A DNA stretch of 64,000 nucleotides, from the NCBI GenBank assembly GCA_947184155.2, contig CAMXCT020006357.1, positions 301,001-365,000 of the forward strand, read 5' to 3'. The DNA is from Cladocopium goreaui (lineage: Eukaryota; Sar; Dinophyceae; Suessiales; Symbiodiniaceae). The translations under genes and the position numbers were made by a program. Shown here in pieces: positions 30,793-41,104 of this stretch. Numbering within the stretch: position 1 is the first letter of the stretch; every line of letters begins with the position of its first letter. Under the pieces are notes generated by a model. It did not search any database. It was given only the letters and a program-made list of their open reading frames with translations, and was not told the origin of the DNA.

Positions 30793-31682
30793 CTATCCAA
30801 CATTACACACAAATATCACATATAGTGTAGGCTGTTCCAGCCTGTGATGACAAAATCTAATACAGCAGCCCGAAGGACCCTTTCCAATACCAGAAAGTGT
30901 CTTCCAAATCTTCCAAACAATTCTTGGGTTCCAGGTTTGGGATTTTTTTGTAGCATTATTCATCAAATCCTGCTTGCTTCCCGTGACCGTTGGAGTTCGG
31001 CTGTTACGGTACCTGCACTGCTCTGCGCTGCTACGATATTTCGGATCCAGGGCCACCACTGCAGGTAGTTGATCCAACCTGACATCTGCAGCTGACACGC
31101 TTTACCTGTAAGATCCTGTAGGACTGTAGGAACCATGATCATCACAATGCCACAATAGCCAACAACATGATTCTTATTGTATTGGACGTAATGGTCATTC
31201 ACAACAATCATAGCAGCCATCAAATATCATGTTCTCTGTAGAGTATCCTAGCTCAGCCACGACAAAAATCACGCACCTAAAACACGCGAAACACCACACC
31301 CAGTAGCCGATCTTGTCCACATCCAGCGCGAAGAACAGCTGATCTGATGCTCGTGCCGAGACGCCAAGCCTCCGCAGTGGTAGTGGGGTATACCCTCCCT
31401 TCATGAATTTATGGCAATGGGAAATCCCCTGCAAATGCGGATTTAATGGGAAAGGTACCGGTATTACTGATCATGCTTGCTTGCTTGCTTCTCCCACTTT
31501 TCAGGCATAGTACGCAAGTATCCCACTCGAACAAAGATCTTGGGCATCAGTCCCAAGCCAATTGCCAACATACGCAACATCAAAATCACGGGCAAATGGA
31601 TGTTCACCCCCTCATTTTCTTGCTTTGATCCATCCCAAAAAAAATTCTCCATCAGTTGTTTCCCCAGGCCAAGGGTCCGGGC

Positions 31683-31872
31683 CTTTTGGCAAAGTTTCGC
31701 ATTTCCTGACAGCTGACCTTGCCGTCCTTGTTCGTAATCCAAGATGCGGTAAGCCTCCCAAAAGAAGGGCTGGAAGCGGAGAAAACCGAAGAAATCGGCA
31801 TCTGGGACTGGACCCCACAGACCTACCCACAGGACACAAGTTTGGGCCCTGCGCTGCACCTCCTGCAGGTTC
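31683..31872 (-). pseudogene. EF-hand exon with frameshift, copy A
   Basis: Homologous to the intact exon 53120-53308. In B the loop reads DYDKDGKVSCQE, a canonical Ca2+-binding loop. In A one inserted base (GATTACGAACAAGG for GATTACGACAAGG) turns this into DYEQGRQGQ and shifts the rest. Length is 190 nt against 189. Confidence 0.75.
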
Positions 31873-31984
31873 CTGCACTTTGTCATCAAAAAGGCCCTTG
31901 GAGATGGGTGGGTTCAGCAAAGGGAAAACGCCAACTCAGATTGAAAACACAAGGCCGCAATTTGCACACACTTGGTTTTATACA

Positions 31985-32155
31985 TACACTGGGAGAGAAG
32001 GAAGGAAGGAAGGAAGGAAGGAAAGAAAGAGAGAGAGAGAGATATATATATATATATAGATATAGATATAGATAGATAGATAGATGGATGGATAGATGGA
32101 TGGATAGATGGATGGATGGATGGGTGGATGGATGGGTGGATAGATTTTGATGGAC
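31985..32155. repeat. (GAAG)n, (GATA)n, (GATG)n microsatellites, copy A
   Basis: GGAAGGAAGG, then GAGAGAGATATATATATATA, then GATAGATAGATGGATGGATA. In copy B (53410-53650) the same site holds AAGAAAG and AGATAAGATTAG units instead, so this tract evolved quickly after the duplication. Confidence 0.9.
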
Positions 32156-32599
32156 AGATTTGTTTGGTTCATTCGGATTTTCAGCATCCATCTGGTGAAA
32201 CCCAGTTCCGTGCTGTGACCCAAGTGCCCCAAGTGCCCAAAGTGCCCAAAGTGCGAACGTCCAAGGCTGCAGCTTGAAGGCCTCAATCGTCCCATCCACC
32301 TTTCAGAGGCAGGATGGTTCAACCATCTTGGGGGCACATGAAGATGAACATTGTTATGAGGAATTTCATGAGGTGGCTAGTAGCGGCTAGTAGCGGAATA
32401 ATACTGTGGAATGTTATGGTTCAGTATTGTTACTGTGGAATTTCATTGTTATGAGGTGGCTAGCCCGGAGCTATTTGTCCGCCGTGACATGACATGACGC
32501 ATCTCCATGCTAACTGCCAGGTCGAAACCCAATGTTTCCAACATGTTGTCCAAACTTTGGTCCAAAATTCCCAAACCATATCGTAGATAATTGGTGAGA

Positions 32600-32700
32600 T
32601 ATATATATATACATACATAACATAACATTACATTACATAACATAACATTACATTACATTACATTACATATGCATATATATATATATATACATATTATACA
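32600..32700. repeat. (CATAA/CATTA)n and (TA)n tract, copy A
   Basis: ATACATAACATAACATTACA repeats. Copy B has only a short GAGAGAGATATATATATATA here (54088-54125), part of a net length loss. Confidence 0.85.
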
Positions 32701-33462
32701 TATACCAAAAAAATATATACCCAAAATGTGTAAAATGACCAACTGATATATGGACATCTCGTAAGTTTCTTCCCCAGTTCGCCTCTCGACTGGCGAGAGG
32801 ATCCTCCAACGCAATGATGGGCGCCTGTGTCAGCTGCCGAAAGTCCCGCCTTAGAGGCGGAAGCCGGACTCTTTTCATGCAAATTTCATAGGGATTACCA
32901 GCAAAAATTGTGATTTAATGATGATTTAATGGTGATTTAATGGGATTTCATGGGATTTGTTGGAGGTTTCCGAAGTCTTGGGTACCCTCCATCCAGTGGA
33001 TGAGCATGTTAGTAAGGAAAGCTACGGTTTTGGGGATCCATCATTTTCTGTCCGCACCGAGAATTTGGTAGAAAATGCCATCAAAATGTCACAGCATTTT
33101 TGACCAGCCAGGTTGGGGCACCAGTTCTGACTTCCCAAATCTGAAGATGTCTCACTCCAAGGAAAAACCATCCTGGGGCGTCCAAAGTCTCTGCGCGGCT
33201 TTCCGCCGCTGGGTGTCACCGGCCCCAGAACTGATTCGAAGTGAGACATGAACACGGCGTACTCCACCTCACCAGCCTTGTCCTGGCGCTTCGGAAACAA
33301 TGGTTTGGTGCAGCCTTTCCAGGTGGAAACTCATAATGACTCAATGGATTTAAAAAAGCGCAACACACACACAAAGACATATATATATATAATGTATATA
33401 AATGCATATAATATATTATTTTTATTTAAAAAACATGTTAACGTCGACATAAATCAAATCAC

Positions 33463-33567
33463 TTGAAACAAATCTCTCAACTGGGAAGCAGGGGTGATTT
33501 CAGCTGTGGTTGTGGCCTGCAGAAGGTCAAAGACACGATCTGCCACATCCTGTTTCAGCGTCAACAT
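33463..33567 (-). CDS. Exon conserved between copies A and B
   Basis: The 35-codon minus frame starts ATG and reads MLTLKQDVADRVFDLLQATT then TAEITPASQLRDLFQ, with donor GTGATT. In B (54889-54993) the frame is kept, with one silent change (CTG to TTG) and one Thr to Pro change. No acceptor fits directly upstream (the frame meets TGA), so it may be a first coding exon. Confidence 0.55.
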
Positions 33568-34640
33568 GGCCAGTCAGCTGGAGGTATCAAGAATGGAACC
33601 ACCAGGCAAAGCCAGCAGAAAAAATGCCGACTACAATGGTAACACCAAGAATCTACGGCCCTTCTTGCCCATCCTGAAAAGTTCCAATGATTCTCGTCAA
33701 ATCTCTCCATACCAGCCCAAGGTCACTGCAGAACGACATGGTCGTCCAAGACGTCGGCCTTGGGGTGCCCAAAGCCACGGAAGAAGCTGCGCATCTCTTC
33801 GCGATTGATCTTTCCTAACCTGGCTCCAAGTTGGCTTTCGGTGGGGGCCAAGAAACCCGGAATCCGTGCACAAAATGAGAAGGGGACCAAAAAAAATGAA
33901 CCAAAAACAAAATGAACCAAAACATACCAAAACCACCAGGGAAAGCCACCCAGAAGCGCCTTGCCCTGATTTCTTCACCCTGTTTTGGAGACCCCTGCAC
34001 CCCTGAGGCCTTTGGAGATTCAAGGGCCTGAAGGCATCCCGCACATGTTTGAACTTCAGCTTTAGCTTGTCTCCAATGTCCTCGTTGCTGGCCCACAAAT
34101 CCCACAGCAATGTGCTACTAGGAAGGCTTACAGGGAGACAGTGTCACTGCGGTCAACTAAATTTCTGATCTTGCTTGTGACATCTTGTGACCAAAGACTG
34201 CTTGGAGGATAGCGGATTTGGGCCTCTCGCACCTGGTGTGACTAGATTCCCTGCAACATCACCTCACCTACGCGGGGTCCCCGAGTACAACCCCACCACC
34301 CTGGTCCACGCTGCGCAGGTTGGACGTGCTTGGTCCATTCCTTGCTGACCGCCTCGGCTCGGGTCATGAAGCCCACAAGGTTGGAGGGGCAGAGGTCAGA
34401 AATGTGTATACAACCCACTGATGAATCTTATGAGCTCTGGCCACTCCGTTGGGCAAGTCAAGCAACCCTGAGGCGCTCCTCGTAAAACAGCCAAAATCTC
34501 AGTTTCTCCATATTTCTCCGCTCGGAAAGCGCAACATGTTGGTGACCGTGCTTGGCAACGATCGCTCCGTGAGACAACAAAATAACTTGATCTGCTTGTG
34601 GTTGACCCAGGCCAGTGGCAGGAATTCTTTCTAAGTCTTT

Positions 34641-35663
34641 CTAGGCCATGCTGTAGCCAAAAAGTTCAAAGTCCTGCCTGTATGTCTCATAGATCCAGCT
34701 TTTCATCTCTTCAGTCAGCGTAATCTTGCAGGGTATTGCATAATAGTGTTTGTGTAGACCCTCATTCCCATCTTCCAAGCGGATGGCAAGCCGGTAAGCT
34801 TTCATGATAGCATTGAATTCGCTGGTGAGATTCTCAAAACGGAGTACGTGATTGCAATGAAGGCGCTGCAGGTCATTCGAAAACACGTACTTCACTTGCG
34901 GTAGCAAATGGCAATCGTCTGCAAAATTCAAGCGGCCCCCGCGCTTCACTTCTTCGAAATAGTTTTCCAGAGCAGCAGGGGAGCAAATAAGATTTTTGTG
35001 TCTCTTGTTCTTAGATCCCTTACTCCACCTCAGAATGTGCCACTTGTACTCACTGATGAAGCGCCCCAAGGGATTTCGAATGATGCAAAACGTTTTGCAA
35101 CGGGCATAGCGCTCTGCAAGCACCGAATCTTCAGCAGGGGGGAAGTGCCAAATGCTGCATCTATCTTTCGACTGCTTTGGCCGGCAGCAGGGCCTGGTGA
35201 ATCCATAGTTCGTACACTTCTCCCCACGGAGACATTTCAACGTATGGTCATCAACACTCCAGCCATATTTATATTTTTCAGCCTCCTCGTAAACCGTGCT
35301 GCCCGCATTCTTTGGAATATGGATAAACTTCAAACACTCCTGCGACACTTTCGATGGCAAATTCAATCCTGCTTGCAGTAGCTGAGGGGGTTGCCGCTTC
35401 TGTTCAGACCACTCCAGAAAACTCGGTGCGGCCTCCCCAACGCTGGGAGGGGTCTGAGGAATGCTTGGAGAGGTCTCCAAAAAACTGGGTGACGCCAAAA
35501 AGCTGGAAGAGGTGTCCAGAATCGTGTGAGTGGCATTGGCACCGCTCACCTGTGCCACCACTATCTCACTGGCCCGGGGTGACAGCGCAAAGGAGTATTC
35601 CAGCACTGCTGCACCAAGAAATCCCAGCAGAACGGCCCACCTCACAACCTTCCCACACTCCAT
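34641..35663 (-). CDS. Membrane-anchored sulfotransferase, intact
   Basis: A 340-residue, intron-free minus frame. A short cytosolic start and one membrane segment (about residues 6-23) give a type II Golgi topology. A Ser/Pro-rich stem (50-100) carries a repeated PSFLETSPSI-like phrase. The catalytic part has the PAPS 5'-phosphosulfate loop FIHIPKNAGST (113-123) and the 3'-phosphate motif CIIRNPLGRFISEYKW (193-208), with Ser204 at the usual position. VLRFENL (273-279) and a FELFGY end are typical of carbohydrate (HS 2-O/Gal-3-O-like, Sulfotransfer_2) enzymes. It would move sulfate from PAPS to a glycan. N43 and N278 are N-glycosylation sequons. The exact acceptor cannot be told. Confidence 0.85.
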   Translation of the reverse strand: MECGKVVRWAVLLGFLGAAVLEYSFALSPRASEIVVAQVSGANATHTILDTSSSFLASPSFLETSPSIPQTPPSVGEAAPSFLEWSEQKRQPPQLLQAGLNLPSKVSQECLKFIHIPKNAGSTVYEEAEKYKYGWSVDDHTLKCLRGEKCTNYGFTRPCCRPKQSKDRCSIWHFPPAEDSVLAERYARCKTFCIIRNPLGRFISEYKWHILRWSKGSKNKRHKNLICSPAALENYFEEVKRGGRLNFADDCHLLPQVKYVFSNDLQRLHCNHVLRFENLTSEFNAIMKAYRLAIRLEDGNEGLHKHYYAIPCKITLTEEMKSWIYETYRQDFELFGYSMA

Positions 35664-35667
35664 GGCG

Positions 35668-35800
35668 GCAAGTGTTGGTTCCTATAGGATTTTCAGGGAA
35701 TGCATCCACTGTTGGCGAAGCAACCAGCTTTGAAAATGAGAGTTGTTGATTCAAGTCTTAGTTTGTCCATTCGGGAGGAACGACACAACAATGAAATCAG
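35668..35800. other. About 131 bp present in copy A only
   Basis: Directly upstream of the sulfotransferase ATG, copy A has about 131 bp (from CAAGTGTTGG to TCAGGATGT) that is absent from copy B at 57195. In B the upstream frame is therefore open for 29 more codons. No inverted repeat marks its ends, so an insertion in A and a deletion in B are equally likely. Confidence 0.8.
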
Positions 35801-35979
35801 GATGTCCCACAACTGTATCCCAAAATCTTTTGTTCACACTATCCAAATGCAAGATGTACCAATTTGACTATATGGGCATGGATCAAAAATCAGCACCCCA
35901 ACAATGGATGACTTTGATAAGGACCATGCAAAATCATTGTCAGTCTCAGCGTCTTAAGTCTTGTTCCATATGGCCCATG

Positions 35980-36240
35980 TGCCTATCCCTTCTCAGTGTC
36001 ATGCAGCGAAACCACTGATAACTGCAACAGGCTGTTGGTTGCAACCAGCGCTCCTTGTGAGCCTGATCTGGTGTTTTTTCCCCTCGGTGGCATGCACAAA
36101 CAATCGGACGTTGTCCTCACATGTTGTGCCATGATCACGACATGTTTGAAGTCTGTTGTCCCATGTTGTCCCCACATCTGAACAGATGTGCTGATAGCTT
36201 TAGCATCCTCTATTTTGGTCATCGCTTGGTGAGTTTCTGC
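35980..36240 (-). CDS. Possible exon shared by both copies
   Basis: The minus frame MTKIEDAKAISTSVQMWGQH then GTTDFKHVVIMAQHVRTTSD is kept in both copies (B: about 57430-57605). A has a 21-bp in-frame insert (near 36029-36049) containing the palindrome GGTTGCAACC. Beyond it, B has 5 extra bases and the frames part. It could be an upstream exon or an unrelated conserved stretch. Confidence 0.3.
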
Positions 36241-36610
36241 AGACCAGTTACCCTGGAAGTCAGTGGCTCAGGGGGTCCTGGGCCGAGCATCGAAACACCG
36301 AAATTGGATCATCCAGTTGAATCACTTTGATTCACCAACCTTAGTAACTCAGCTATACTCAGTTCATGGAGGATCATTTTGGGGTTTCCCCTCACAAGTC
36401 CTATCAGTTGATGCCCCTTCCGAATGGTTTCGGACTCCAAGAGTTGTTCCACGTCCGAGCGACTCAGGCGTGTCAGGTTTCAGGATGAAGTCCTAGAGCC
36501 CCAGCTGCAAAATATGGGTTCTGTCACCCGTGAAATAGGTATAATGTGGGTAAAACAATGTCATAAACCACCAATTGTGGAATGGTTTCATTTATACCAC
36601 CTATAAAAAT

Positions 36611-37300
36611 GGGTTGCATGTTTTTTTTGGATGTGTTTCCCGTTTTTTTGGGGATTTTTCCCTGTTTTTTGGGTTTGATGGTTTTCATTGGTATTTGCAG
36701 CGTTTTGCAGCTAAGCTCTCTGATTTGCATGGTGTTTGTTACATTTGGAGTTTGGATCCCCCAGGCGCGTGATATTTTGAATACCAGGGATGATGAAAAT
36801 GGTCACGAGATGAGCTAGAAGTTGAATGGAAAAAATAGATACAGATAGGTTATGAAAACATACAAAATAAGATCGGGGGCGGAATTAAGTTGGCAATTTT
36901 TTTTGGTCGTCCAGGTTCCCTTCCTTGGTTTTTGCAGCTAAAATTTCTCAATTGCTGCATTTTGTGTTAAAATCTCTCATTCGCACTGTTCATCAATTGT
37001 TCCACTGGTTTCAGAATTTGTTCCATGGTTTTTATCGAGTTTTCCATAATTTTCACTGATTTGCCCATGATTTTCATAGATTCTTTCCATGGTTTTCTTC
37101 AATTGTTCTATGGTTTTGTTTGATTGTTCCATGGTGTTCTTCCATTTTCAATGGTTTTCTTCAATTTTTCCATTTTTTTTTTCATTCAGTTTTCACTTGT
37201 TTTCATTGATTGTTCCAGAGTGTTCATTGATTTTTACATGGTTTTCATTGTTTTTTTCCAAAGTTTTCATTGATTTTTGGAAGTACACGCTGTGCAAACT
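36611..37300. repeat. Degenerate T-rich CCATGGTTTTCATTGATTG repeat
   Basis: Imperfect 18-25 bp units of TTTTCATTGATT, TTGTTCCATGG and TTTTTTGG. No gene accepted: frames rich in Phe and Ser come from the repeat. Confidence 0.65.
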
Positions 37301-37427
37301 ATAAATTGAAGATGTATAGAAGTATACATGCATGACTAATCATGACTATATGTATATGTAGATCAGTGCATTTACAAGTGTATTTAATATATATATACAT
37401 ATATATACATATATATATATATATGCA

Positions 37428-37580
37428 GGGTTTGATTTAGGGTTTATTTAGGGTTGGTTTATGGTTTCGTCTAGATTTGTTTACGGTCTATTTAGGGTTG
37501 GTTTAAGGTTTCTTTAGGGTTGGTTTAGTGTCTGTTCAGGGTTTGTTTAGGGTCGGATTCGGGGTTATTTAGGGATACAA
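37428..37580. repeat. Degenerate TTTAGGG telomere-like tract
   Basis: About twenty imperfect TTTAGGG units (GATTTAGGGTTTATTTAGGG, GGTTTAGGGT variants), all in one orientation. TTTAGGG is the telomere repeat of plants and of the dinoflagellates studied. The decay indicates an old interstitial tract, not a chromosome end. Confidence 0.6.
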
Positions 37581-37689
37581 CATGTACATACAAACAACTA
37601 TGATTAATGTGCATGCGTATCCATGCACATGATTATTTATAAATTATTTTGGGATGAAAGCTGTGTATATAAACAATCATAATATATAT

Positions 37690-37862
37690 TACATGTATAT
37701 AAATATATATATATATGTATTTGTGTGTGTATGTATATATAAGTATACATATATCTATATATATAAATATATATGTGTGTGTGTGCGTGTACATCTATAT
37801 ACATGTATATATATATATATAGATATAGATATAGATGTACGCATATATATATATATATACTA
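37690..37862. repeat. (TATG)n/(TA)n/(TG)n microsatellite
   Basis: ATGTATATAAGTATACATAT and GTGTGTGTGCGTGT runs. Frames on both strands of Tyr and Ile are artefacts. Confidence 0.9.
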
Positions 37863-38323
37863 ATGAAACTAGTGTGTTGAAAAATGTGCAAATTAAAATT
37901 TAAATAGAAAAGCGGGAGGGGGGGATTGGGGGGAGGGCTGAAGAGGGGCACTAGCGTCTAGGTTAGATCAGCTAGAGCGTCTTCCCAGGACAGCTTCACA
38001 CCCTCTTATTCACACGGCCACTAGCCAGCCGGTGTGGTGTCCACAGGAGTACTCTATATCTTGACAGCGTATGTAAGTGTGCTCAATACTCATGCTATAT
38101 CCACATAGGGTCCAAGCCAAAACAAAAACACAGGCACAAATTCAAAGGCAATGGGTAAAGCACTACGCTTTGTCGTACCCAATTGAGAATAAGAGTTAGG
38201 GCCTGCACTATACTACACGTGGCTAATCAGCAAAATGAGCGGAAGTCACGCAGTGGTTTCTTTACAAAAATAGCGGATGATAGCAGATTGAAAAGGGGCC
38301 AATTGTCCTAAGGACATGTCGAA

Positions 38324-38695
38324 GTGAAAACAGCGGATTCGCTAATTATATTCCCGACAATGGTGCGCGAAGCACGGTCGTTCCAAGCAAAATGCTCTAC
38401 CGGTGTGAAAAATCCGTCCTCCAAACGTTCAAATTTCAAGATTCAGACATTGAGGTCAGATGGGAAACCATTGACAGAATCACAAAATAAACGAATACAG
38501 CAGATCTCCAAAGTCGCTCATTCAAGCGGACGATGGACAAAATTCGGAGTTGGTAAATTTGATTCGCTCCATTTGGAGCTGTTCTGCTCGGCGGAAAGTG
38601 TGTGGAGACAAATTGTGATAGTATCTCTATCTACACGAGTATCTATCTACATTAAATTGAAGTTCAGACACAGTAGTGGCATTATCTCTATATAA
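38324..38695 (+). CDS. Unrecognised plus-strand ORF, weak
   Basis: 123 codons, lysine- and serine-rich (VKNPSSKRSNFKIQTLRSDG). No domain is recognised. It precedes the AT-rich Asp-box segment on the same strand and might be part of the same inserted block. Confidence 0.25.
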   Translation: MKTADSLIIFPTMVREARSFQAKCSTGVKNPSSKRSNFKIQTLRSDGKPLTESQNKRIQQISKVAHSSGRWTKFGVGKFDSLHLELFCSAESVWRQIVIVSLSTRVSIYIKLKFRHSSGIISI

Positions 38696-39240
38696 AAGAG
38701 TATATGCCCTCTTGTGTAAACATGAAAACTCTGCTTTGGTATTACCTCTATTTAAAAGAGTGTCTACCTTTCTACTGATAATGGAAATACCTGGGCAACA
38801 AAATTTACAGGAAGTGCTACAATTAAACATATAGCATGTGGCAATGGTATTTATTTATTTTTTACAAATACCTAAAACAAATATTATTCGTCTGACAATA
38901 TGAATAATTGATCGTCTGCAATTGATTTTGAACTAATATATTGAAACAGTATGAGAGATGAAAAAAATTATTATGCTTTAGGAAGATTTCATATAAATAA
39001 GTATGCAACAAGTTCAAATGGCGGTTTATGGGATGGTAATGTAATTATTTCCTGTGATGAAACATTATTATCCAGCCATACAAATTGGACAACAGTATTT
39101 GTTCCAAATTGCGATGGTTTAACAGCAATGGGCAGTTATCTTATCATAGATAAAATATTGTTATTTAATAATATACCAGTAGTACCCGCACGAGGCGGGG
39201 CGGAAGTTGCCTTAAAGATATATATAAGACCTTTCTCACC
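38600..39240 (+). pseudogene. AT-rich insert with an Asp-box beta-propeller motif
   Basis: At 38771-38794 the plus strand encodes STDNGNTW, a match to the Asp-box (S-x-D-x-G-x-T-W) of sialidase/BNR-type beta-propellers. It is followed by ATKFTGSATIKHIACGNGIY, the strand pattern that follows an Asp-box. The frame then meets stops. A second open part from 38951 reads MRDEKNYYALGRFHINKYAT and later SSHTNWTTVFVPNCDGLTAM. The DNA is visibly more AT-rich than flanks, and codons end mainly in A or T. It looks like a decayed fragment of foreign or mobile origin. Confidence 0.5.
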
Positions 39241-39329
39241 TATAGAACTTGCATGCGCCGTGCGCCAGCCAAGCCCGTGCGTGCGTGCATTCTGCGAAAG
39301 TGGTGTCCTCTTTCACATGTCACATTTGA

Positions 39330-39570
39330 AGCTCCACTTCGCACTTCACACTTCTCACTGCACTCTTCACAATCTTCACACTCCACACTTCACACTGCAC
39401 GCTTCCCACTGCACAGTCCACACTTCACACTTCACAGTCCACACTTCACACTTCACAGTCCACACTTCACACTTCACAGTCCACACTTCACACTTCACAC
39501 TCCACACTTCACACTTCACACTCCACACTTCACACTGCACTCTTCTTGCCCCACACTTCACACTGCACCC
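39330..39570. repeat. 21-bp tandem array
   Basis: Units of CACACTTCACACTTCACAGT(C). As 21 is a multiple of three, the plus frame is open and reads a 7-residue repeat (HTSHFTV) continuous with the AT-rich ORF upstream. I take that as chance. A CATCTCATCTCTTCTCATCT tail follows to 39650. Confidence 0.9.
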
Positions 39571-39679
39571 TTCATCTCATCTGAGCTCTTCTCACCTCAT
39601 CCCAGCTCATCTCTTCTCATCTCATCTCTTCTCATATGTCATCTAAGCTTTCATGAATCACTTCCCAGTACTACTACTA

Positions 39680-39865
39680 AGGAACTTGCATGCGCCGTGC
39701 GCCAGCCAGGCCCGTGCGTGGTGCTTTGTGCGAAGCTGTTGCAATGTTGTTGTCCAAGAACATGACCTGCGCGCGTCCCCGGTGCAATGCAACATCAAGC
39801 AAGCACTTTCCTCACACATCACATTGCACCCTTCACACTTCCCATCTGAGCTCTTTTCATTGCAG
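39680..39865. other. Second copy of ACTTGCATGCGCCGTGCGCC
   Basis: A 50-bp segment (GAACTTGCATGCGCCGTGCG, CCAGCCAGGCCCGTGCGTG) at 39682-39721 repeats 39247-39287. The two copies bracket the 21-bp array, so array and flanks may have duplicated together. No gene seen. Confidence 0.55.
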
Positions 39866-41104
39866 ACACTCCAATACGATTTACGAGATCTAGCTGCAAA
39901 AGACAATAGTATTACGCAGCACCAAGCAACCTTGACGCAGCCATTACAATGCGATCTGCAGAGACAGAGTTGCAAAACACAATAGAACTACACGCAACAG
40001 CGTCGGCAATAGCAGCTCCAAAACCGGATCTCGACGCCAAAGCAGAAAAAAGACAATTTTGAATCACTTTTTAAAAGGATTTTAAAAAGGAAAATTACTA
40101 GCGCCAAAATTTCGAAAATCTGCTGACAAATCACTATCGCAGCCTGGATGCAGCCACTCCAATACGATTTACGAGATCTAGCTGCAAAAGACAATAGTAT
40201 TGCGCAGCACCAAGCAACATTCATGCAGCCATTACAATGCGATCTGCAGAGACTGAGTTGCAAAACACAATAGAACTACACGCAACAGCGTCGGCAATAG
40301 CAGCTCCAAAACCGGATCTCGACGCCAAAGCAGAAAAAAGACGATTTTGAAGCACTTTTTTAAAGGATTTTAAAAAGGAAAATTAAAAGCGCCAAAATTT
40401 CGAAAATCTGCTGACAAATCACTATCGCAGCCTGGATGCAGCCACTCCAATACGATTTACGAGATCTAGCTGCAAAAGACAATAGTATTGCGCAGCACCA
40501 AGCAACCTTGACGCAGCCATTACAATGCGATCTGCAGAGACAGAGTTGCAAAACACAATAGAACTACACGCAACAGCGTCGGCAATAGCAGCTCCAAAAC
40601 CGGATCTCGACGCCAAAGCAGAAAAAAGACGATTTTGAATCACTTTTTAAAAGGATTTTTAAAAAGAAAATTAAAAGCGCCAAAATTTCGAAAATCTGCT
40701 GACAAATCACTATCGCAGCCCGGATGCAGCCACTCCAATACGATTTACGAGATCTAGCTGCAAAAGACAATAGTATTGCGCAGCACCAAGCAACCTTGAC
40801 GCAGCCATTACAATGCGATCTGCAGAGACTGAGTTGCAAAACACAATAGAACTACACGCAACAGCGTCGGCAATAGCAGCTCCAAAACCGGATCTCGACG
40901 CCAAAGCAGAAAAAAGACGAGTTTGAAGCACTTTTTAAAAGGATTTTAAAAAGGAAAATTAAAAGCGCCAAAAATGCGAAAATCTGCTGACAAATCACTA
41001 TCGCAGCCTGGATGCAGCCACTCCAATACGATTTACGAGATCTAGCTGCAAAAGACAATTCAATAGTATTACGCAAGCAGCCGCAGCACCAAGCAACATT
41101 CATG
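39866..41104. repeat. 288-bp tandem array, about four copies
   Basis: The unit is anchored by GCAGCCATTACAATGCGATC at about 39937, 40225, 40513 and 40801 (exact spacing 288). It contains GGATCTCGACGCCAAAGCAG and CGAAAATCTGCTGACAAATC. Copies differ at a few bases. Each unit holds a 63-91 codon minus frame (Cys- and Arg-rich) that ends within the unit. I consider these frames by-products. Confidence 0.95.

Larger units (their letters stand above)
30793..34430 (-). pseudogene. EF-hand gene, copy A, broken
   Basis: Minus-strand exons, in gene order: 34.32-34.40 kb (SNLVGFMTRAEAVSKEWTKH), 33.95-34.11 kb (LWDLWASNEDIGDKLKLKFK), 33.73-33.84 kb (RLGKINREEMRSFFRGFG, an EF-hand-like end), 33463-33567, 33.18-33.30 kb (DKAGEVEYAVFMSHFESVLG), 32.77-32.87 kb (RRDFRQLTQAPIIALEDPLA), 32.5-32.6 kb (LRYGLGILDQSLDNMLETLG) and 31683-31872. 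Two lesions against copy B: a 23-nt deletion in the first exon (after VQPAQR) and one extra base inside the EF-hand loop of the last. Exact exon number, and whether all belong to one gene, are not settled. Confidence 0.55.
30548..36610. repeat. Segmental duplication, copy A
   Basis: About 6.06 kb that is repeated in the same orientation at 52025-57989. Identity is very high over most of its length by eye. Differences are mainly microsatellite length and small indels. It carries an EF-hand gene (broken here) and a sulfotransferase gene (intact here), both on the minus strand. The offset between copies is about 21.4 kb. Confidence 0.95.

Noticed and set aside
30495..30812. Leu/Cys/Phe-rich minus ORFs, also at 51960-52261
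   Set aside because: Translation of the AGAC microsatellite; differs in length between copies without frame maintenance.
39330..39650. Extension of the 38951 ORF into His-Thr-Ser-His repeats
   Set aside because: The 21-bp repeat is a multiple of three and keeps the frame open by arithmetic alone.
39988..41103. Repeated 63-91 codon minus ORFs in the 288-bp array
   Set aside because: Cys- and Arg-rich peptides with no motif, one per repeat; nothing separates them from chance open frames.
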